Positions 15,219 through 24,946 of a stretch of DNA of 49,974 bases are shown piece by piece. Within the stretch, counting starts at the first letter, position 1, and each line of letters opens with the position of its first letter. Origin of the DNA: Caldilineaceae bacterium (lineage in GTDB: Bacteria; Chloroflexota; Anaerolineae; Caldilineales; Caldilineaceae); NCBI GenBank assembly GCA_026645575.1, contig JAPKMW010000091.1:1-49974 (forward strand), written 5' to 3'. The notes below the pieces were generated by a model. The model was not told where the DNA came from, ran no database searches, and saw only the letters and a program-made list of their open reading frames with translations. Both the position numbers and the translations under genes were made by a program.

Positions 15219-15248
15219 TTAGTAAGAAACTCGCAAGATCGATATAAT
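15219..15248 (+). promoter_or_regulatory. Predicted promoter upstream of lon
   Basis: TATAAT at 15243-15248, with a poor -35 (TTAGTA, 15219-15224) 18 bases before. The transcript would cross the palindromic element at 15322 before reaching the lon ATG at 15455. Confidence 0.4.
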
Positions 15249-15313
15249 ACGCAAGTGGTCAAATAAAATGACAGACTTTGCGGCCGACAACGCCCTAAGC
15301 GGCGTAGATTGAC

Positions 15314-15382
15314 AATAAAAAGTAACTACTCAGTTCCTAGTTAGTCCATGACCGGCTAGGAACTGAGTAGTTACAATAAAAA
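15314..15382. mobile_element. 53-bp palindromic MITE with 8-bp target duplication
   Basis: The element is 15322-15374, with 19-bp perfect terminal arms starting GTAACTACTCAGTTCCTAG and a 15-base loop. It is flanked on both sides by AATAAAAA (15314-15321 and 15375-15382). It lies in the lon 5' region. The GTAA ends with 8-bp duplications resemble the IS66 family as I recall it. Confidence 0.75.
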
Positions 15383-15454
15383 TTTGATTGATGGCTGAAC
15401 ACTTACAGCACATGGCTGCCATCACATTGATCCATGATCGTGTATTTTTAACTT

Positions 15455-17986
15455 ATGAACAACCCAAATATCTATGCCGACCTTGACGACTGGGATGACA
15501 CCGAGGAAGATGAAGTCTTGTACGAATCAGAGGAGTTGAGTCGGCAATTTACCCTCGAAGATGAGGAACCGGTGGATAGCATTGTCGCCGATGATCTGCC
15601 CGTCTTGCCGCTCCGTGGCGCTGTTGTCTACCCGATGATGTGGTTGCCCCTTCCGATTGGTCAGAAACGCAGTATTCGCCTTGTTGAAGAGAGCTTGCCA
15701 GGGAGCCGGATGATTGCCCTGGTTGCCAGCAAAGACGAGAATGTCGAAGAACCCACGCCGGATCAGATTCATACCATTGGCACCGCCGCCCAGATTCATC
15801 GCGTTCTAAAGACGCCCGATGGCACCATGCGGCTGGTCATCCAGGGATTAGAGCGCATTCGGATTATTAACTACATCCAGCGCGACCCCTATCTGCGCGC
15901 CCGTGTCGAGGTCATTCCAGAGACGGAAGAGACAAATCTGGAGATGGAAGCGCTCACCCGCGCCGTCCAGGATCTCTTCCGTAAGTTGATCGAGTTGGAA
16001 CCGCACATGCCGGAAGAGTTGGCGATCATGGCGATCAATGTCGATGATTCCCGCCAACTGGCCTATCTCGTTGCCAGCAGTATGCGCCTCTCCACCGAAG
16101 ACGCCCAGGCATTGTTGGAGATGGACCGTATCTACGACAAGCTCATGCGGCTGACCCAACTGCTCAAGAAGGAGATCGAGGTGCTGGAGCTCGGTCGCAA
16201 AATCCAGACCGAGGCGCAGGGTGAGATGGAGCGGATGCAGCGCGAGTTCTACCTGCGCGAACAGATCAAGGCGATCCAGAAAGAGCTAGGGGACGATGAC
16301 GAGCAATCCGCCGACATTCGCGAACTGGAGGAGCGCATTAGTGCCGCCGGTATGAGCGAAGAGGCAGAGAAGGAAGCACGCCGCGAATTGGAACGAATGC
16401 GCCGGATGCCAATCCAGGCTGCCGAGTATAGCGTAATCAAGACCTATCTCGATCTGCTGGTGAGTCTGCCCTGGCAGAAGCAGACTTCGGACAACCTGGA
16501 TATCCCTCATGCCCGTGCGGTATTGGACGAGGATCACTTTGGCCTGGAAGAGATCAAAGATCGCATTGTGGAATTCCTAGCGGTGCGCAAATTACGCGCC
16601 GAAAGGCGGGAAGAGCAGAGCCACGAAGATGTGCGCGACAAGATCCGGCGCGAGCGCGAAGGCGTTGTTCTCTGCTTTGTCGGCCCGCCCGGCGTGGGCA
16701 AGACCAGTTTGGGTATTAGCATTGCCCGGGCGATGGAGCGCAAGTTTGTGCGGCTGGCCTTGGGCGGCGTGCGTGACGAAGCCGACATTCGTGGTTTTCG
16801 CCGCACCTACATCGGCTCGATGCCGGGCAAGGTTATCCAAAGCTTACGGCGCATTGAGAGCAACAACCCGGTCTTTATGCTCGATGAAGTGGACAAACTG
16901 GGGCGCGATTTCCGGGGCGATCCCAGCAACGCATTATTGGAGGTGCTAGACCCTGAACAGAATCGCGAGTTCCGCGACCACTATTTGGATGTAGCGTATG
17001 ACTTAAGTCAGGTGATGTTTATCACCACTGCCAACGTGCTGGACACCATTCCGGGGCCGCTGCGCGACCGCATGGAGATCATCGAACTGAGCAGCTACAC
17101 CGAAGATGAAAAGTTACAGATTGCGCGCGGCTATTTGATTCCCCGCCAAATTCGCGAAAATGGTCTGCGCCAGGAAGAGATCGATTTTCGTGACGATGCC
17201 TTGCGGGAAGCCATCCAAGGCTATACCCGTGAAGCCGGGGTGCGCAGTCTGGAACGACAGATCGGCAAGATCTGCCGCAAAATTGCCGCCAAGGTCGCCG
17301 CCGGCAATAGCGACGGTATCATTGTGGTGGACAAAGCCAATGTCAGTCAATTCCTGGGCAAACGGGAAATTCATCCTGACGAAGTCGTAGAGCGGGCCGA
17401 AATGCCCGGTGTTGCGGTTGGTTTGGCCTGGACGGCCACCGGCGGCGACATTATGTTTTTTGAGGCGACCAAATCGCCCGGCGACAAGGGCTTTACCCTC
17501 ACTGGACAACTGGGCGATGTGATGAAAGAGAGTGCGCAGGCGGCCTTGAGTTATGTGCGCAGCCGCGCCAGCGCCCTCAATATCGACCCAGATACGTTCC
17601 GCAAATCGGATATCCACCTGCATATTCCCGCCGGTGCGATTCCCAAAGACGGCCCTAGCGCCGGCATTACCATGTCCACGGCACTGGTCAGTCTGCTTAC
17701 CGGCAAACCGTTGCGCCCGAAGGTGGGCATGACCGGTGAGATCACCTTGCGCGGCAAGGTGCTGCCCATTGGCGGGGTCAAAGAAAAGGTGCTGGCAGCC
17801 GTGCGCTTTGGGCTGGAAACGGTGATTTTGCCCAGGCACAATGAAGCCGACTTGGAAGATGTGCCGGCGGGCGTGCGGGAAAAGCTAAAGTTTGTCCTGG
17901 TGGACACTGTCGATGAAGTCTGGGCGGCGGCCATTGATGGTGAAGTCCACGAGGACGCTAGAAAGGGCGAGCAGATGGCGCCATGA
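15455..17986 (+). CDS. lon: ATP-dependent Lon protease
   Basis: 843 residues, somewhat longer than E. coli Lon because of an acidic N-terminal extension of about 45 residues ([20 protein letters not shown]). Order: LON substrate-binding N domain (about 45-240, starting [15 protein letters not shown]), coiled-coil region (240-330), AAA+ ATPase with Walker [10 protein letters not shown] (Lys416) and Walker [10 protein letters not shown], then the peptidase domain with the catalytic Ser735 in KDGPSAG and Lys776 in IGGVKEK. It degrades misfolded and regulatory proteins as a cytoplasmic hexamer. No Shine-Dalgarno precedes ATG 15455. The next gene starts within 20 bases and probably shares the transcript. 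Confidence 0.96.
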   Translation: MNNPNIYADLDDWDDTEEDEVLYESEELSRQFTLEDEEPVDSIVADDLPVLPLRGAVVYPMMWLPLPIGQKRSIRLVEESLPGSRMIALVASKDENVEEPTPDQIHTIGTAAQIHRVLKTPDGTMRLVIQGLERIRIINYIQRDPYLRARVEVIPETEETNLEMEALTRAVQDLFRKLIELEPHMPEELAIMAINVDDSRQLAYLVASSMRLSTEDAQALLEMDRIYDKLMRLTQLLKKEIEVLELGRKIQTEAQGEMERMQREFYLREQIKAIQKELGDDDEQSADIRELEERISAAGMSEEAEKEARRELERMRRMPIQAAEYSVIKTYLDLLVSLPWQKQTSDNLDIPHARAVLDEDHFGLEEIKDRIVEFLAVRKLRAERREEQSHEDVRDKIRREREGVVLCFVGPPGVGKTSLGISIARAMERKFVRLALGGVRDEADIRGFRRTYIGSMPGKVIQSLRRIESNNPVFMLDEVDKLGRDFRGDPSNALLEVLDPEQNREFRDHYLDVAYDLSQVMFITTANVLDTIPGPLRDRMEIIELSSYTEDEKLQIARGYLIPRQIRENGLRQEEIDFRDDALREAIQGYTREAGVRSLERQIGKICRKIAAKVAAGNSDGIIVVDKANVSQFLGKREIHPDEVVERAEMPGVAVGLAWTATGGDIMFFEATKSPGDKGFTLTGQLGDVMKESAQAALSYVRSRASALNIDPDTFRKSDIHLHIPAGAIPKDGPSAGITMSTALVSLLTGKPLRPKVGMTGEITLRGKVLPIGGVKEKVLAAVRFGLETVILPRHNEADLEDVPAGVREKLKFVLVDTVDEVWAAAIDGEVHEDARKGEQMAP

Positions 17987-18004
17987 GTACTATTTTTGGA
18001 GGAA

Positions 18005-19969
18005 ATGAGTTTTGTGAGTAAAAGACGTAGACCTTATAACAAAAACGGACAACCGAAGGCGGCACCGACCACTACCAGTCCAAGCAGCAATGTGTCCGTC
18101 ATAAGCCCCAGCAGCACGCCTGGGACGCCGAGTGCGCAACCTAGCGCACCGCAACAACAGCCCAAGGGGCCGCGCAAGTGGTACAAAGTGGATTTGCACC
18201 TGCACACCCCTGGCTCGAACGATTATGAAGAACCCAGCGCCACCTATTTTGATTGGATGGCGAAAGTGGTGGAAAAAGAGCTGGATATTGTGGCGATCAC
18301 CGATCACAACACCGTCGCCGGCATCGCCGCCATCCAACGGGAGATCGAGTGGTTGACCCGTCTGGAACGGGATAACCGCTTAACCGACGAAGAGCGCAAC
18401 CGCCTAGAGCGCTGGCGTTCTTTTGCCGACAAAGTGTTGGTCTTGCCCGGCTTTGAATTTACCGCCACCTTTGGTTTTCACATTTTGGGCATCTTTGCGC
18501 CGGATACGCCGGTGCGCCAGTTGGAACACATTCTGTTGAGCCTCAAAGTGCCGCCCGATAAATTGGACATCGGCAGTACCGAAACTGGGGCCGGCACCGA
18601 TGTCTTGAGCGCTTACAAAGTGATTCGAGAAGCGGGGGGCATTGCCATTGCTGCCCACGCCAACAGCACCCATGGCGTTGCGATGCGCAACTTTCCCTTT
18701 GGCGGCCAAACCAAGATTGCCTACACACAAGATCCCAACCTGGACGCCCTGGAAGTCACCGATCTGGATCGCCGTGGTCACTCCACCGCCCGCTTCTTCA
18801 ATGGCAGCAAGAGCGAATATTCACGTAAGATGCACTGTATTCAGGGCAGCGACGCACATCGCCTGAACACCGACCCGAAGAATAACAAACGCTTGGGCAT
18901 TGGCGAACGGGCGACAGAGCTGCTCTTGGATGCGCCGACCTTTGAGAATATTGCCGCCCTGTTGCGTAGCAATCAATTTGATCGTACGCGCCCGTCGCGC
19001 GCCGTCGATAAGCCCTTTGATCCGTTGGCTGCGGCCCGTGAAGAAGGCCCGACCATCCTTCAAAGCTTCCATGAGTCGGCCAACAAGCGTAGTGGCAAGC
19101 TAACCGGCATCCTGGCCGATGTTTGCGCCTTTGCCAACACGGCGGGGGGCGTCATCTATGTCGGCGCCGGGCCACGCAATGACAAACCGAAAGGGTTGGC
19201 AAATATCAAAGAGGTGGAAGAGGAGATCCGCACCGATCTGACCGAACGGCTGACCCCGCCCTTGCCGGTGAAAATTGATCAATTCCAAAGTCAGGGGGCC
19301 AACATTCTGCGGCTACGCGTCCCCAAGGGGGAAAATCGTCCCTATTGTTTGGATGACAACAAGTTCTATGTGCGCGACGAAACCGACACTAGCCTCGCCG
19401 TGCGCGATGAAATTGTTGCGTTGATCCAGGAAGTGTTGATGGAAGCGGGTAAATTGGCCCCGCCGCGCAACCAAGGGCGCCAAGAGAACCGTCATCGCAA
19501 CGATAACAATCGCCGCCAGGAGCGTCCCCGCCCCCCGGAAACGATTAGCGAACCGCTGGAGAGCAAGGCCGAAGTGGCTGAAGTCCTGTTGCCCTCGGAG
19601 ATTGCTATCGACGCCAACGATGCCTTCTACTTACCCCAGGTAGGCGTGGAGATTGTCTACAGTGAAGAGCGTAACGGCACCCAGTTCCACACGATTCGCG
19701 ATTTGCGCAACGGCCACGTCATCACCAACGTCACCCGCAAAGGCGCCCGCAAGTTGTGGAACTATGCCATTCAGCAACACGAAGACAAACGAGTGCGCGC
19801 CGACAAAGTCGAGTGGCTGGGCAACGTTGGCCTAGTCCGCTCCCAAGCCCGCGCCGGCAAAGTGCGCTATGACCTCGCCCTGCGCGAAGGCGACCAAGTG
19901 CGTGTCTTCTATGGCGTCACTGACGACGGCATGGAAGGCGCCTGGGCGGCATTTGTGCAGGAAGAATAG
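18005..19969 (+). CDS. PHP phosphoesterase fused to AlbA_2 (Schlafen-type) domain
   Basis: 654 residues from ATG 18005. GGAGGA is only two bases away, so GTG 18014 (eleven bases) is an alternative. A Pro/Ser/Thr-rich tail of about 55 residues leads to a PHP metal-dependent phosphoesterase domain: [16 protein letters not shown], an IAAHANS motif and GSDAHRL supply the His/Asp metal ligands. Around 350-480 follows an AlbA_2 domain ([20 protein letters not shown], then [10 protein letters not shown]), known from Schlafen-like nucleic-acid-binding proteins. A basic Arg/Asn linker and a C-terminal unrecognised domain (560-654) complete it. Inferred: a nucleic-acid-linked phosphoesterase or nuclease. 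It follows lon closely, probably in one operon, and ends in a shared hairpin. Confidence 0.82.
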   Translation: MSFVSKRRRPYNKNGQPKAAPTTTSPSSNVSVISPSSTPGTPSAQPSAPQQQPKGPRKWYKVDLHLHTPGSNDYEEPSATYFDWMAKVVEKELDIVAITDHNTVAGIAAIQREIEWLTRLERDNRLTDEERNRLERWRSFADKVLVLPGFEFTATFGFHILGIFAPDTPVRQLEHILLSLKVPPDKLDIGSTETGAGTDVLSAYKVIREAGGIAIAAHANSTHGVAMRNFPFGGQTKIAYTQDPNLDALEVTDLDRRGHSTARFFNGSKSEYSRKMHCIQGSDAHRLNTDPKNNKRLGIGERATELLLDAPTFENIAALLRSNQFDRTRPSRAVDKPFDPLAAAREEGPTILQSFHESANKRSGKLTGILADVCAFANTAGGVIYVGAGPRNDKPKGLANIKEVEEEIRTDLTERLTPPLPVKIDQFQSQGANILRLRVPKGENRPYCLDDNKFYVRDETDTSLAVRDEIVALIQEVLMEAGKLAPPRNQGRQENRHRNDNNRRQERPRPPETISEPLESKAEVAEVLLPSEIAIDANDAFYLPQVGVEIVYSEERNGTQFHTIRDLRNGHVITNVTRKGARKLWNYAIQQHEDKRVRADKVEWLGNVGLVRSQARAGKVRYDLALREGDQVRVFYGVTDDGMEGAWAAFVQEE

Positions 19970-19976
19970 AAGATAT

Positions 19977-20059
19977 TAGATATTAGATATTGGGTATTGG
20001 GTATTGGATATTGCATGACTTGCAGGCTCTACTATCTAATACCCAATATCTAATATCTA
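19977..20059. terminator. Bidirectional hairpin of reiterated 7-bp units
   Basis: Heptamers AGATATT/GGGTATT are repeated six times on the left, and their complement follows on the right. Arms 19977-19998 and 20038-20059 pair perfectly over 22 bases. It lies between convergent genes and overlaps the stop of the UbiA gene. It probably ends both transcripts. Confidence 0.65.
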
Positions 20060-20950
20060 CCACACATACAGCAAGATCACAATCGACACCACCCAAAGCA
20101 CCCCAGTAATCAACAGCGGGCGATCCTCGAAAATTAGTTCATCGGGGGCGCCGCCGCGCTTTTGCACATGAATCAAATAGAGATAGCGCACAATCACGAA
20201 GAAGACGAAGGGCGTGGTCAGGAGCATCCGCCCATCGCGTACCAGTGCGGTCTGCGCTTCAAAGCTGTAGAAGGTGTAGGTGACAAAGGTGCTGGTGGTG
20301 ACCAGGCTCATGATTTGGTCCAGCAGGGGGAGGTTGTACTCTTGCAGGCTGCTACGGTGTGCGGCCGCGTCATCTTGCAGCAGGGTGATTTCGTGACGCC
20401 GTTTACCGAAGCCCAGGAAGAGCGAGAGCAGCGTGATACAGACATAGAGCCAAGGGCTGAAGTTGCTGACATCGGCAATGAGGACGCCGGCCAGAACGCG
20501 CAACAAAAAGCCCAGCGACAGCACCATCACATCGATGAGGACGATGTTCTTCAAGTACAGGCTGTAGGCAATATTTTGCACCAAGTAGACAAAAACCACC
20601 ACCCCAACCCAGAGATTGAGCCAGGCGGCTAGTGCAATGCTCACAATCGCAAGCAATGCGGCGGCGCCGGCCGCAAAGCGAGGATGCAACTGCCCGGAAG
20701 GCAAGGGGCGCAGTTTCTTGCGCGGATGCAATCGATCTTTTTCAATATCGGCCAGATCATTAATAATATAGACACTACTGGATACAAGACAGAAGCAGAG
20801 GACAACCAAGGTTGTCGCCGTGAGCAAGCTAAGGTCAAAGAGTTTACCGTCAAAGACCAGGCCGGCATAGATGATCACATTTTTCGACCATTGGCGCAGC
20901 CGCATGGTCCGAATCAAGCCAGCGAGATTACGGGAAAATTGTGAGGGCAT
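20057..20950 (-). CDS. UbiA-family prenyltransferase, decaprenyl-phosphate phosphoribosyltransferase-like
   Basis: 297 residues with about eight or nine membrane helices. The first Asp-rich motif is [16 protein letters not shown], a UbiA signature whose variant with RPL after it is typical of DPPR synthase (mycobacterial UbiA, Rv3806c). The N-terminal [15 protein letters not shown] is also characteristic of that subgroup. The second conserved loop is probably near [16 protein letters not shown] synthase moves phosphoribose onto polyprenyl phosphate, the first step to decaprenyl-phosphoryl arabinose for wall polymers. A quinone or other lipid role is possible. The gene is divergent from tlyA, with the promoter region at 20951-21095, and has no clear Shine-Dalgarno. 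Confidence 0.8.
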   Translation of the reverse strand: MPSQFSRNLAGLIRTMRLRQWSKNVIIYAGLVFDGKLFDLSLLTATTLVVLCFCLVSSSVYIINDLADIEKDRLHPRKKLRPLPSGQLHPRFAAGAAALLAIVSIALAAWLNLWVGVVVFVYLVQNIAYSLYLKNIVLIDVMVLSLGFLLRVLAGVLIADVSNFSPWLYVCITLLSLFLGFGKRRHEITLLQDDAAAHRSSLQEYNLPLLDQIMSLVTTSTFVTYTFYSFEAQTALVRDGRMLLTTPFVFFVIVRYLYLIHVQKRGGAPDELIFEDRPLLITGVLWVVSIVILLYVW

Positions 20951-21095
20951 AATTACTGTTTACGTTGCTACTTTCTGATCATTGCGAGTGATTTCAAATA
21001 AATACAATAAAGATTTCTCGTAAATAAAGCTGAGAGGCATGTTACTGTATGCCCCTTACTTCGTCAAAATTTGTAGATAGGCGCACTCATCAATA

Positions 21096-21998
21096 ATGTC
21101 GCATGAAAACCCGGTGACACCACCGACAGGGCCGCAGCCCACCGCAGCAGAGCCGGCCAAGATCAGCCAAAGTACGCAGAAGCCGTCGGGGAAGAAACAA
21201 CGGTTGGATCTACTACTGGTTGAACGAGGGTTGGTCGAAAGCCGTGAGCAAGCGCGGCGGTTGATCATGGCCGGCGAAGTATTGGTCGATGAAACCGTGC
21301 GCGATAAACCGGGCCAAAGCTTTCCTGCTGACGTGGCGGTGCGTCTACGCAATACCTTGCCCTATGTGAGTCGGGGCGGCGTCAAGTTGGCGGCGGCATT
21401 GGATGATTTTCCGATCACTGTGCAAGGAAAAATCGCGGTGGATGTCGGGGCCAGCACCGGCGGCTTTACCGATTGTTTGTTACAACGGGGTGCAGCACGG
21501 GTCTATGCTATCGATGTGGGCTACGGTCAATTGGCCTGGAAGTTGCGCAACGATGAACGCGTCGTCGTGATGGAACGCACCAATATCCGTCATCTGACCG
21601 AACTGCCCGATCAGGCTCTAGCCGATCTGGCCGTGATTGATGCCAGTTTTATCAGCTTAAATCTGGTGCTGCCGGCCACATTGGCGCTCTTACAGTCCAA
21701 TGCGGATCTGGTTGCCTTGATCAAACCACAATTTGAAGCCGGTAAGGAGCAGGTCGGCAAAGGCGGCGTTGTCCGCGAAGAGGCGGTGCATCGACGGGTG
21801 TTGGAAGCCGTTTTTCAGTTGGCGGAACAATTGGGGCTGGCGGTCAAAGGGATGATACCTTCGCCGTTGCTTGGCCCGGCCGGTAATGTTGAATTTCTCA
21901 TTTGGTGCCGATGCAATGGGGTTACGACGGTTGATGCAGCGGTAACCATTACCCAGGCGTTACAGCGCATTGTCCACCTCCGGCGATCAGTACACTAG
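21096..21998 (+). CDS. tlyA: TlyA-family S4-domain 2'-O-methyltransferase
   Basis: 300 residues. A Pro/Lys-rich N terminus is followed by an S4 RNA-binding domain ([20 protein letters not shown]) and an FtsJ/RrmJ-type methyltransferase with the SAM motif [32 protein letters not shown] and a C-terminal GPAGNVEFL. TlyA of mycobacteria methylates 16S and 23S rRNA at C1409/C1920 and sets capreomycin sensitivity; many bacterial relatives are annotated as haemolysins by old usage. Cytoplasmic. No Shine-Dalgarno is visible at ATG 21096, and a short in-frame alternative lies a few codons down. No operon partner follows. Confidence 0.92.
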   Translation: MSHENPVTPPTGPQPTAAEPAKISQSTQKPSGKKQRLDLLLVERGLVESREQARRLIMAGEVLVDETVRDKPGQSFPADVAVRLRNTLPYVSRGGVKLAAALDDFPITVQGKIAVDVGASTGGFTDCLLQRGAARVYAIDVGYGQLAWKLRNDERVVVMERTNIRHLTELPDQALADLAVIDASFISLNLVLPATLALLQSNADLVALIKPQFEAGKEQVGKGGVVREEAVHRRVLEAVFQLAEQLGLAVKGMIPSPLLGPAGNVEFLIWCRCNGVTTVDAAVTITQALQRIVHLRRSVH

Positions 21999-22179
21999 AT
22001 CCTGATGAATCATTACGTCAAATACTGTAGTTACCCCAGTCAAAGGGGTGAATAATACAACACCCGGCGAGTCAATCCACGTATTTTTCAGTCAAGTTAG
22101 GAGTCAGGGCAAAGGAATTGGTGGTTCGGTTACGATTATATGGTAGGAAAAATCTCACCAAAGACAAAGGAATAACCAA

Positions 22180-22494
22180 ATGCCACCGCTTGCACAATTC
22201 ACCAGCACTGATTTTTCTTCCCACCTAAATCAGCCGTTTAAACTCCAAGTGGAATCATTGCCGCCCATCCTGTTACAATTGCGCGCCGTACGGAATGTGA
22301 CGGAAAGCGAGAAGGGATCGGGGATGGTGCGTGCCACTGAATTTGTCGTTGTGTTCAACGGACCGCTACGGCCCCTGCTACCCACACAAATCTATTGTCT
22401 CGAACATCCCACCATGGGTAAAGTTAAATTGCTTTTCGCCCCCATTGGTCCGAATGGCGCGTCTATGCAATATCAAGCAACGCCGGTTGCCTAG
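22180..22494 (+). CDS. Small conserved-looking protein, DUF6916-like
   Basis: 104 residues from ATG 22180, with AAGGAA seven bases upstream. The beta-rich pattern (FKLQVESLPPILLQLRAVRN, RATEFVVVFNGPLRPLLPTQIYCLEHP, then VKLLFAPIGPNG) resembles the small DUF6916 proteins found beside repetitive tail-like or adhesion proteins in actinobacteria and Chloroflexota; this assignment is from memory of the pattern only. Cytoplasmic by lack of a signal. It stands alone between tlyA and the convergent binding-protein gene. Confidence 0.6.
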   Translation: MPPLAQFTSTDFSSHLNQPFKLQVESLPPILLQLRAVRNVTESEKGSGMVRATEFVVVFNGPLRPLLPTQIYCLEHPTMGKVKLLFAPIGPNGASMQYQATPVA

Positions 22495-22621
22495 CTCAGC
22501 CAAATAGTTAATTATCAATGGAAAACGGTTAATTGTTACTGATAGCTTGACACATGCGTAACAATTAAGAATTTTCAATTCTCCATTAATTATTGCACGC
22601 GTCTATTGATAGAGAACCAAA

Positions 22622-24361
22622 TTAAGGACTAAATGACCGGGGCGGCGTCGGCGGCGCCGTCGTTGGCGCCTGGTTGAGGGGCACACGCCGGGTGACAATG
22701 TACCAATCGGCAAAGCTGGCAAAGCGTTCGGCGGGCTGGTTCAATGGGCCAATCTGCACATTTTGCACGCGCTCACTGACACCGTAGGTATAGACCGGGT
22801 AGTAGAGGAGAAGAGCCGGCGCTTCCTCGGCAAAAATTTGTTGAAAGCGACTATAGAGGCTCTTGCGTTCAGTTTCGTTGGTGATGGAACGCGCTTTTTG
22901 CAATAGATCATCCACCTCATCATTGCGCCAACCACTATAATTCAGCCCACCTTCTTCGATTTGCGTGCTATGCCAGAGCCAATATTGATCGGGGTCGCCG
23001 GCAATGTCCCACACGGTCAAGGCGGCATCAAACTGCCGTGGCTGCAAGAAATCGGTCATCAGGCTCACAAAGGCGACAGGCGTTGGTACAGCCCGCACGC
23101 CAATGGCTTGCCAGTCCAGTGCAATGCGTTGCACCAGTGCGCTTTGGAGCGGCTCATCGGAAGCGTACAAGAGAAATTGGAGTGGGGCGCCATTCTTTTC
23201 GCGCACGCCGTCGCCATTGCTGTCAATCCAGCCGGCGCCATCGAGTAACTGTTTGGCGGTGGCGACATTATAAGTATACGATGGAATTTGTGGATTATAA
23301 GCCCAGTTTTCGGGCAACAGCGGGCTATGCGCCACCACGCCCAACCCCAATGCCACTTCGTCAACCAGCGCCGTCCGATTCAATCCATAGTAGAGCGCCT
23401 GCCGTACCGCTTTATCACCAAAGAAGGGGGTATTGGCGTTGTCCATATTCAAGGTAATGCTCAGAAAGCGCGCCTGAATGGCGGAGAAGAGCGCCAATCC
23501 TTCCTGGTTGGCCGCTCGTGGAAATTCAGCCGGTAAAATACGGCTGATGCCGTCCACTTCGTTGGCAATATAGCCACTGAGAATACTGGGGTGATCGGGA
23601 TAAAAATGAAATTCCAGTGCCGAAATATAGGGGGCAGGGCCACTATAGAACGGGCTTGGCTTTAGACGAATATAGCTGGCAGTCATCGCTTCGATCATCA
23701 TCGGCCCGGCGCCAATCGGTGTGCCGTTCAGCGGTTTGCTCGCCAGTTCCGTCGCTGGCACATTGCCATAGAGATGTTGGGGCAGCAAGCCGATTGAGGT
23801 GTAATCCAGGAAGGGCGAAAAGGGTTCGCTTAAGGTAAAACGGACAGTGTAATCATCCACCTTTTCAACCTTCACCGTGCGCCAGAGGATCGAGAGGTTC
23901 GGGATTTCGACCACATCTGGATTTTGAAAGATGCTCGTGGTAAAAAGCACATCATCCACCGTGACGGGGCGACCATCGTGCCAAAATTGATCAAAGCGTA
24001 GACGGAAGGTATAAATCTTTTCGTCGGTAATTGTCCAATCGCTGGCTAGATCGGGCACCACCCGGCCATGCTGGTCGATTCGTGTCAAGCCACGGAAGAG
24101 CAAGGCGCACAGATCTTCGTCCAGTTCATTACGGTCACAGACAAAGGGGTTGAGATAGCGCGGATTGCCCATCACCCCTTCGCGGAAGACGCCACCCCGA
24201 TCAGGCACCAAGACGGTCGTCACCGAATAGGTGGAATAGCCGAGTAGGCTGACCAAAGCAAAGAGCCCCAAACAGGCCAAAATGACCTGCCACCGTAAGT
24301 GACGGCCAAGCGAGTCGGTGGGTGCTGTCGTGGGTGGGAAAGATGGTGGCGATGCTTGCAT
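22622..24361 (-). CDS. Membrane-anchored oligopeptide-binding protein (SBP_bac_5)
   Basis: 579 residues from ATG 24361; the frame upstream to 24442 runs through a hairpin and is unlikely to be translated. A Pro-rich N terminus is followed by a single transmembrane anchor (WQVILACLGLFALVSLLGY), then the extracellular solute-binding family 5 fold: GGVFREGVMGNPRYLNP, LASDWTITDEKIYTFRLR, WHDGRPVTVDDVLFT, ALYYGLNRTALVDEVALG and LLDGAGW. The family delivers peptides, nickel or other ligands to Dpp/Opp ABC permeases. No permease or ATPase gene is adjacent, so it is an orphan binding protein. There is no lipobox; anchoring is by the helix. It shares direction with secG upstream. Confidence 0.9.
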   Translation of the reverse strand: MQASPPSFPPTTAPTDSLGRHLRWQVILACLGLFALVSLLGYSTYSVTTVLVPDRGGVFREGVMGNPRYLNPFVCDRNELDEDLCALLFRGLTRIDQHGRVVPDLASDWTITDEKIYTFRLRFDQFWHDGRPVTVDDVLFTTSIFQNPDVVEIPNLSILWRTVKVEKVDDYTVRFTLSEPFSPFLDYTSIGLLPQHLYGNVPATELASKPLNGTPIGAGPMMIEAMTASYIRLKPSPFYSGPAPYISALEFHFYPDHPSILSGYIANEVDGISRILPAEFPRAANQEGLALFSAIQARFLSITLNMDNANTPFFGDKAVRQALYYGLNRTALVDEVALGLGVVAHSPLLPENWAYNPQIPSYTYNVATAKQLLDGAGWIDSNGDGVREKNGAPLQFLLYASDEPLQSALVQRIALDWQAIGVRAVPTPVAFVSLMTDFLQPRQFDAALTVWDIAGDPDQYWLWHSTQIEEGGLNYSGWRNDEVDDLLQKARSITNETERKSLYSRFQQIFAEEAPALLLYYPVYTYGVSERVQNVQIGPLNQPAERFASFADWYIVTRRVPLNQAPTTAPPTPPRSFSP

Positions 24362-24406
24362 AGCGGTGTGTAGGATGCGCCTAATGCTGATGCAGTGAAA
24401 TAGAGA

Positions 24407-24478
24407 GTGAGACAGTGATTCAGTAGCGCAGTAAGACAGCAAAACTGTTTCACTGCGCTACTGTCTTACTGTCTCACT
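24407..24478. repeat. Two-part hairpin of reiterated 8-bp units between secG and the binding-protein gene
   Basis: Outer arms GTGAGACAGT/ACTGTCTCAC (24407-24416, 24469-24478) and inner arms CAGTAGCGCAGT/ACTGCGCTACTG (24421-24432, 24452-24463) are exact. The right side reads as variants of the octamer CTGTCTCA. Confidence 0.6.
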
Positions 24479-24488
24479 GCCTCACTGA

Positions 24489-24713
24489 CTATTCAAAGGC
24501 CACAGCCAGGAGCGAGAGGAGGAAGAAGATCCCGGCCAACAGGAAGGTAAGATTAAAGAGCGTCTTCTCCATACCACGGCGCGTCCGATAAATATCGGAG
24601 CCGCCAAAGACACTCCCCAACCCGCCCGTGCTATGCCCCTGCACCAACACAACGCTGGTCAAGGCAACCCCAATAATCATCGATGCAATCATCAAAAAAC
24701 TAACAAATGACAT
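24489..24713 (-). CDS. secG: SecG, preprotein translocase subunit
   Basis: 74 residues, usual SecG length. Two membrane helices (4-24 and 52-72) are separated by the conserved loop VLVQGHSTGGLGSVFGGSD, in which the Gly-rich segment is diagnostic. SecG joins SecY and SecE in the plasma-membrane translocon and eases SecA cycling. ATG 24713 has AAGGGG eight bases upstream. The hairpin at 24407-24478 follows it. Confidence 0.93.
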   Translation of the reverse strand: MSFVSFLMIASMIIGVALTSVVLVQGHSTGGLGSVFGGSDIYRTRRGMEKTLFNLTFLLAGIFFLLSLLAVAFE

Positions 24714-24797
24714 AAAGTAACCCCTTCATCACTTTCCGCGCTCTGCGCAATATGCACGAAGGCTTACCCCAAGGCAACTGCACAAATCGCATCATAG

Positions 24798-24866
24798 TCT
24801 GTTATGTAACTACTCAGCTCTTAATCGGTCCGTGACTGATTAAGAGCTGAGTAGTTACTCTGTTAT
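24798..24866. mobile_element. 53-bp palindromic MITE with 8-bp target duplication
   Basis: The element is 24806-24858, with 21-bp perfect arms starting GTAACTACTCAGCTCTTAATC and an 11-base loop. Both flanks carry TCTGTTAT (24798-24805, 24859-24866). It has the same length and end sequence as the copy at 15322, but the inner part of the arms differs while staying fully complementary. Confidence 0.75.
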
Positions 24867-24946
24867 CTTCTATAATCGGATGAATCCTTGCGCAAGTATA
24901 ACAAGAGTAGCCCCGTTCACAAAATTCAGCGCATACTTATGGCGAG

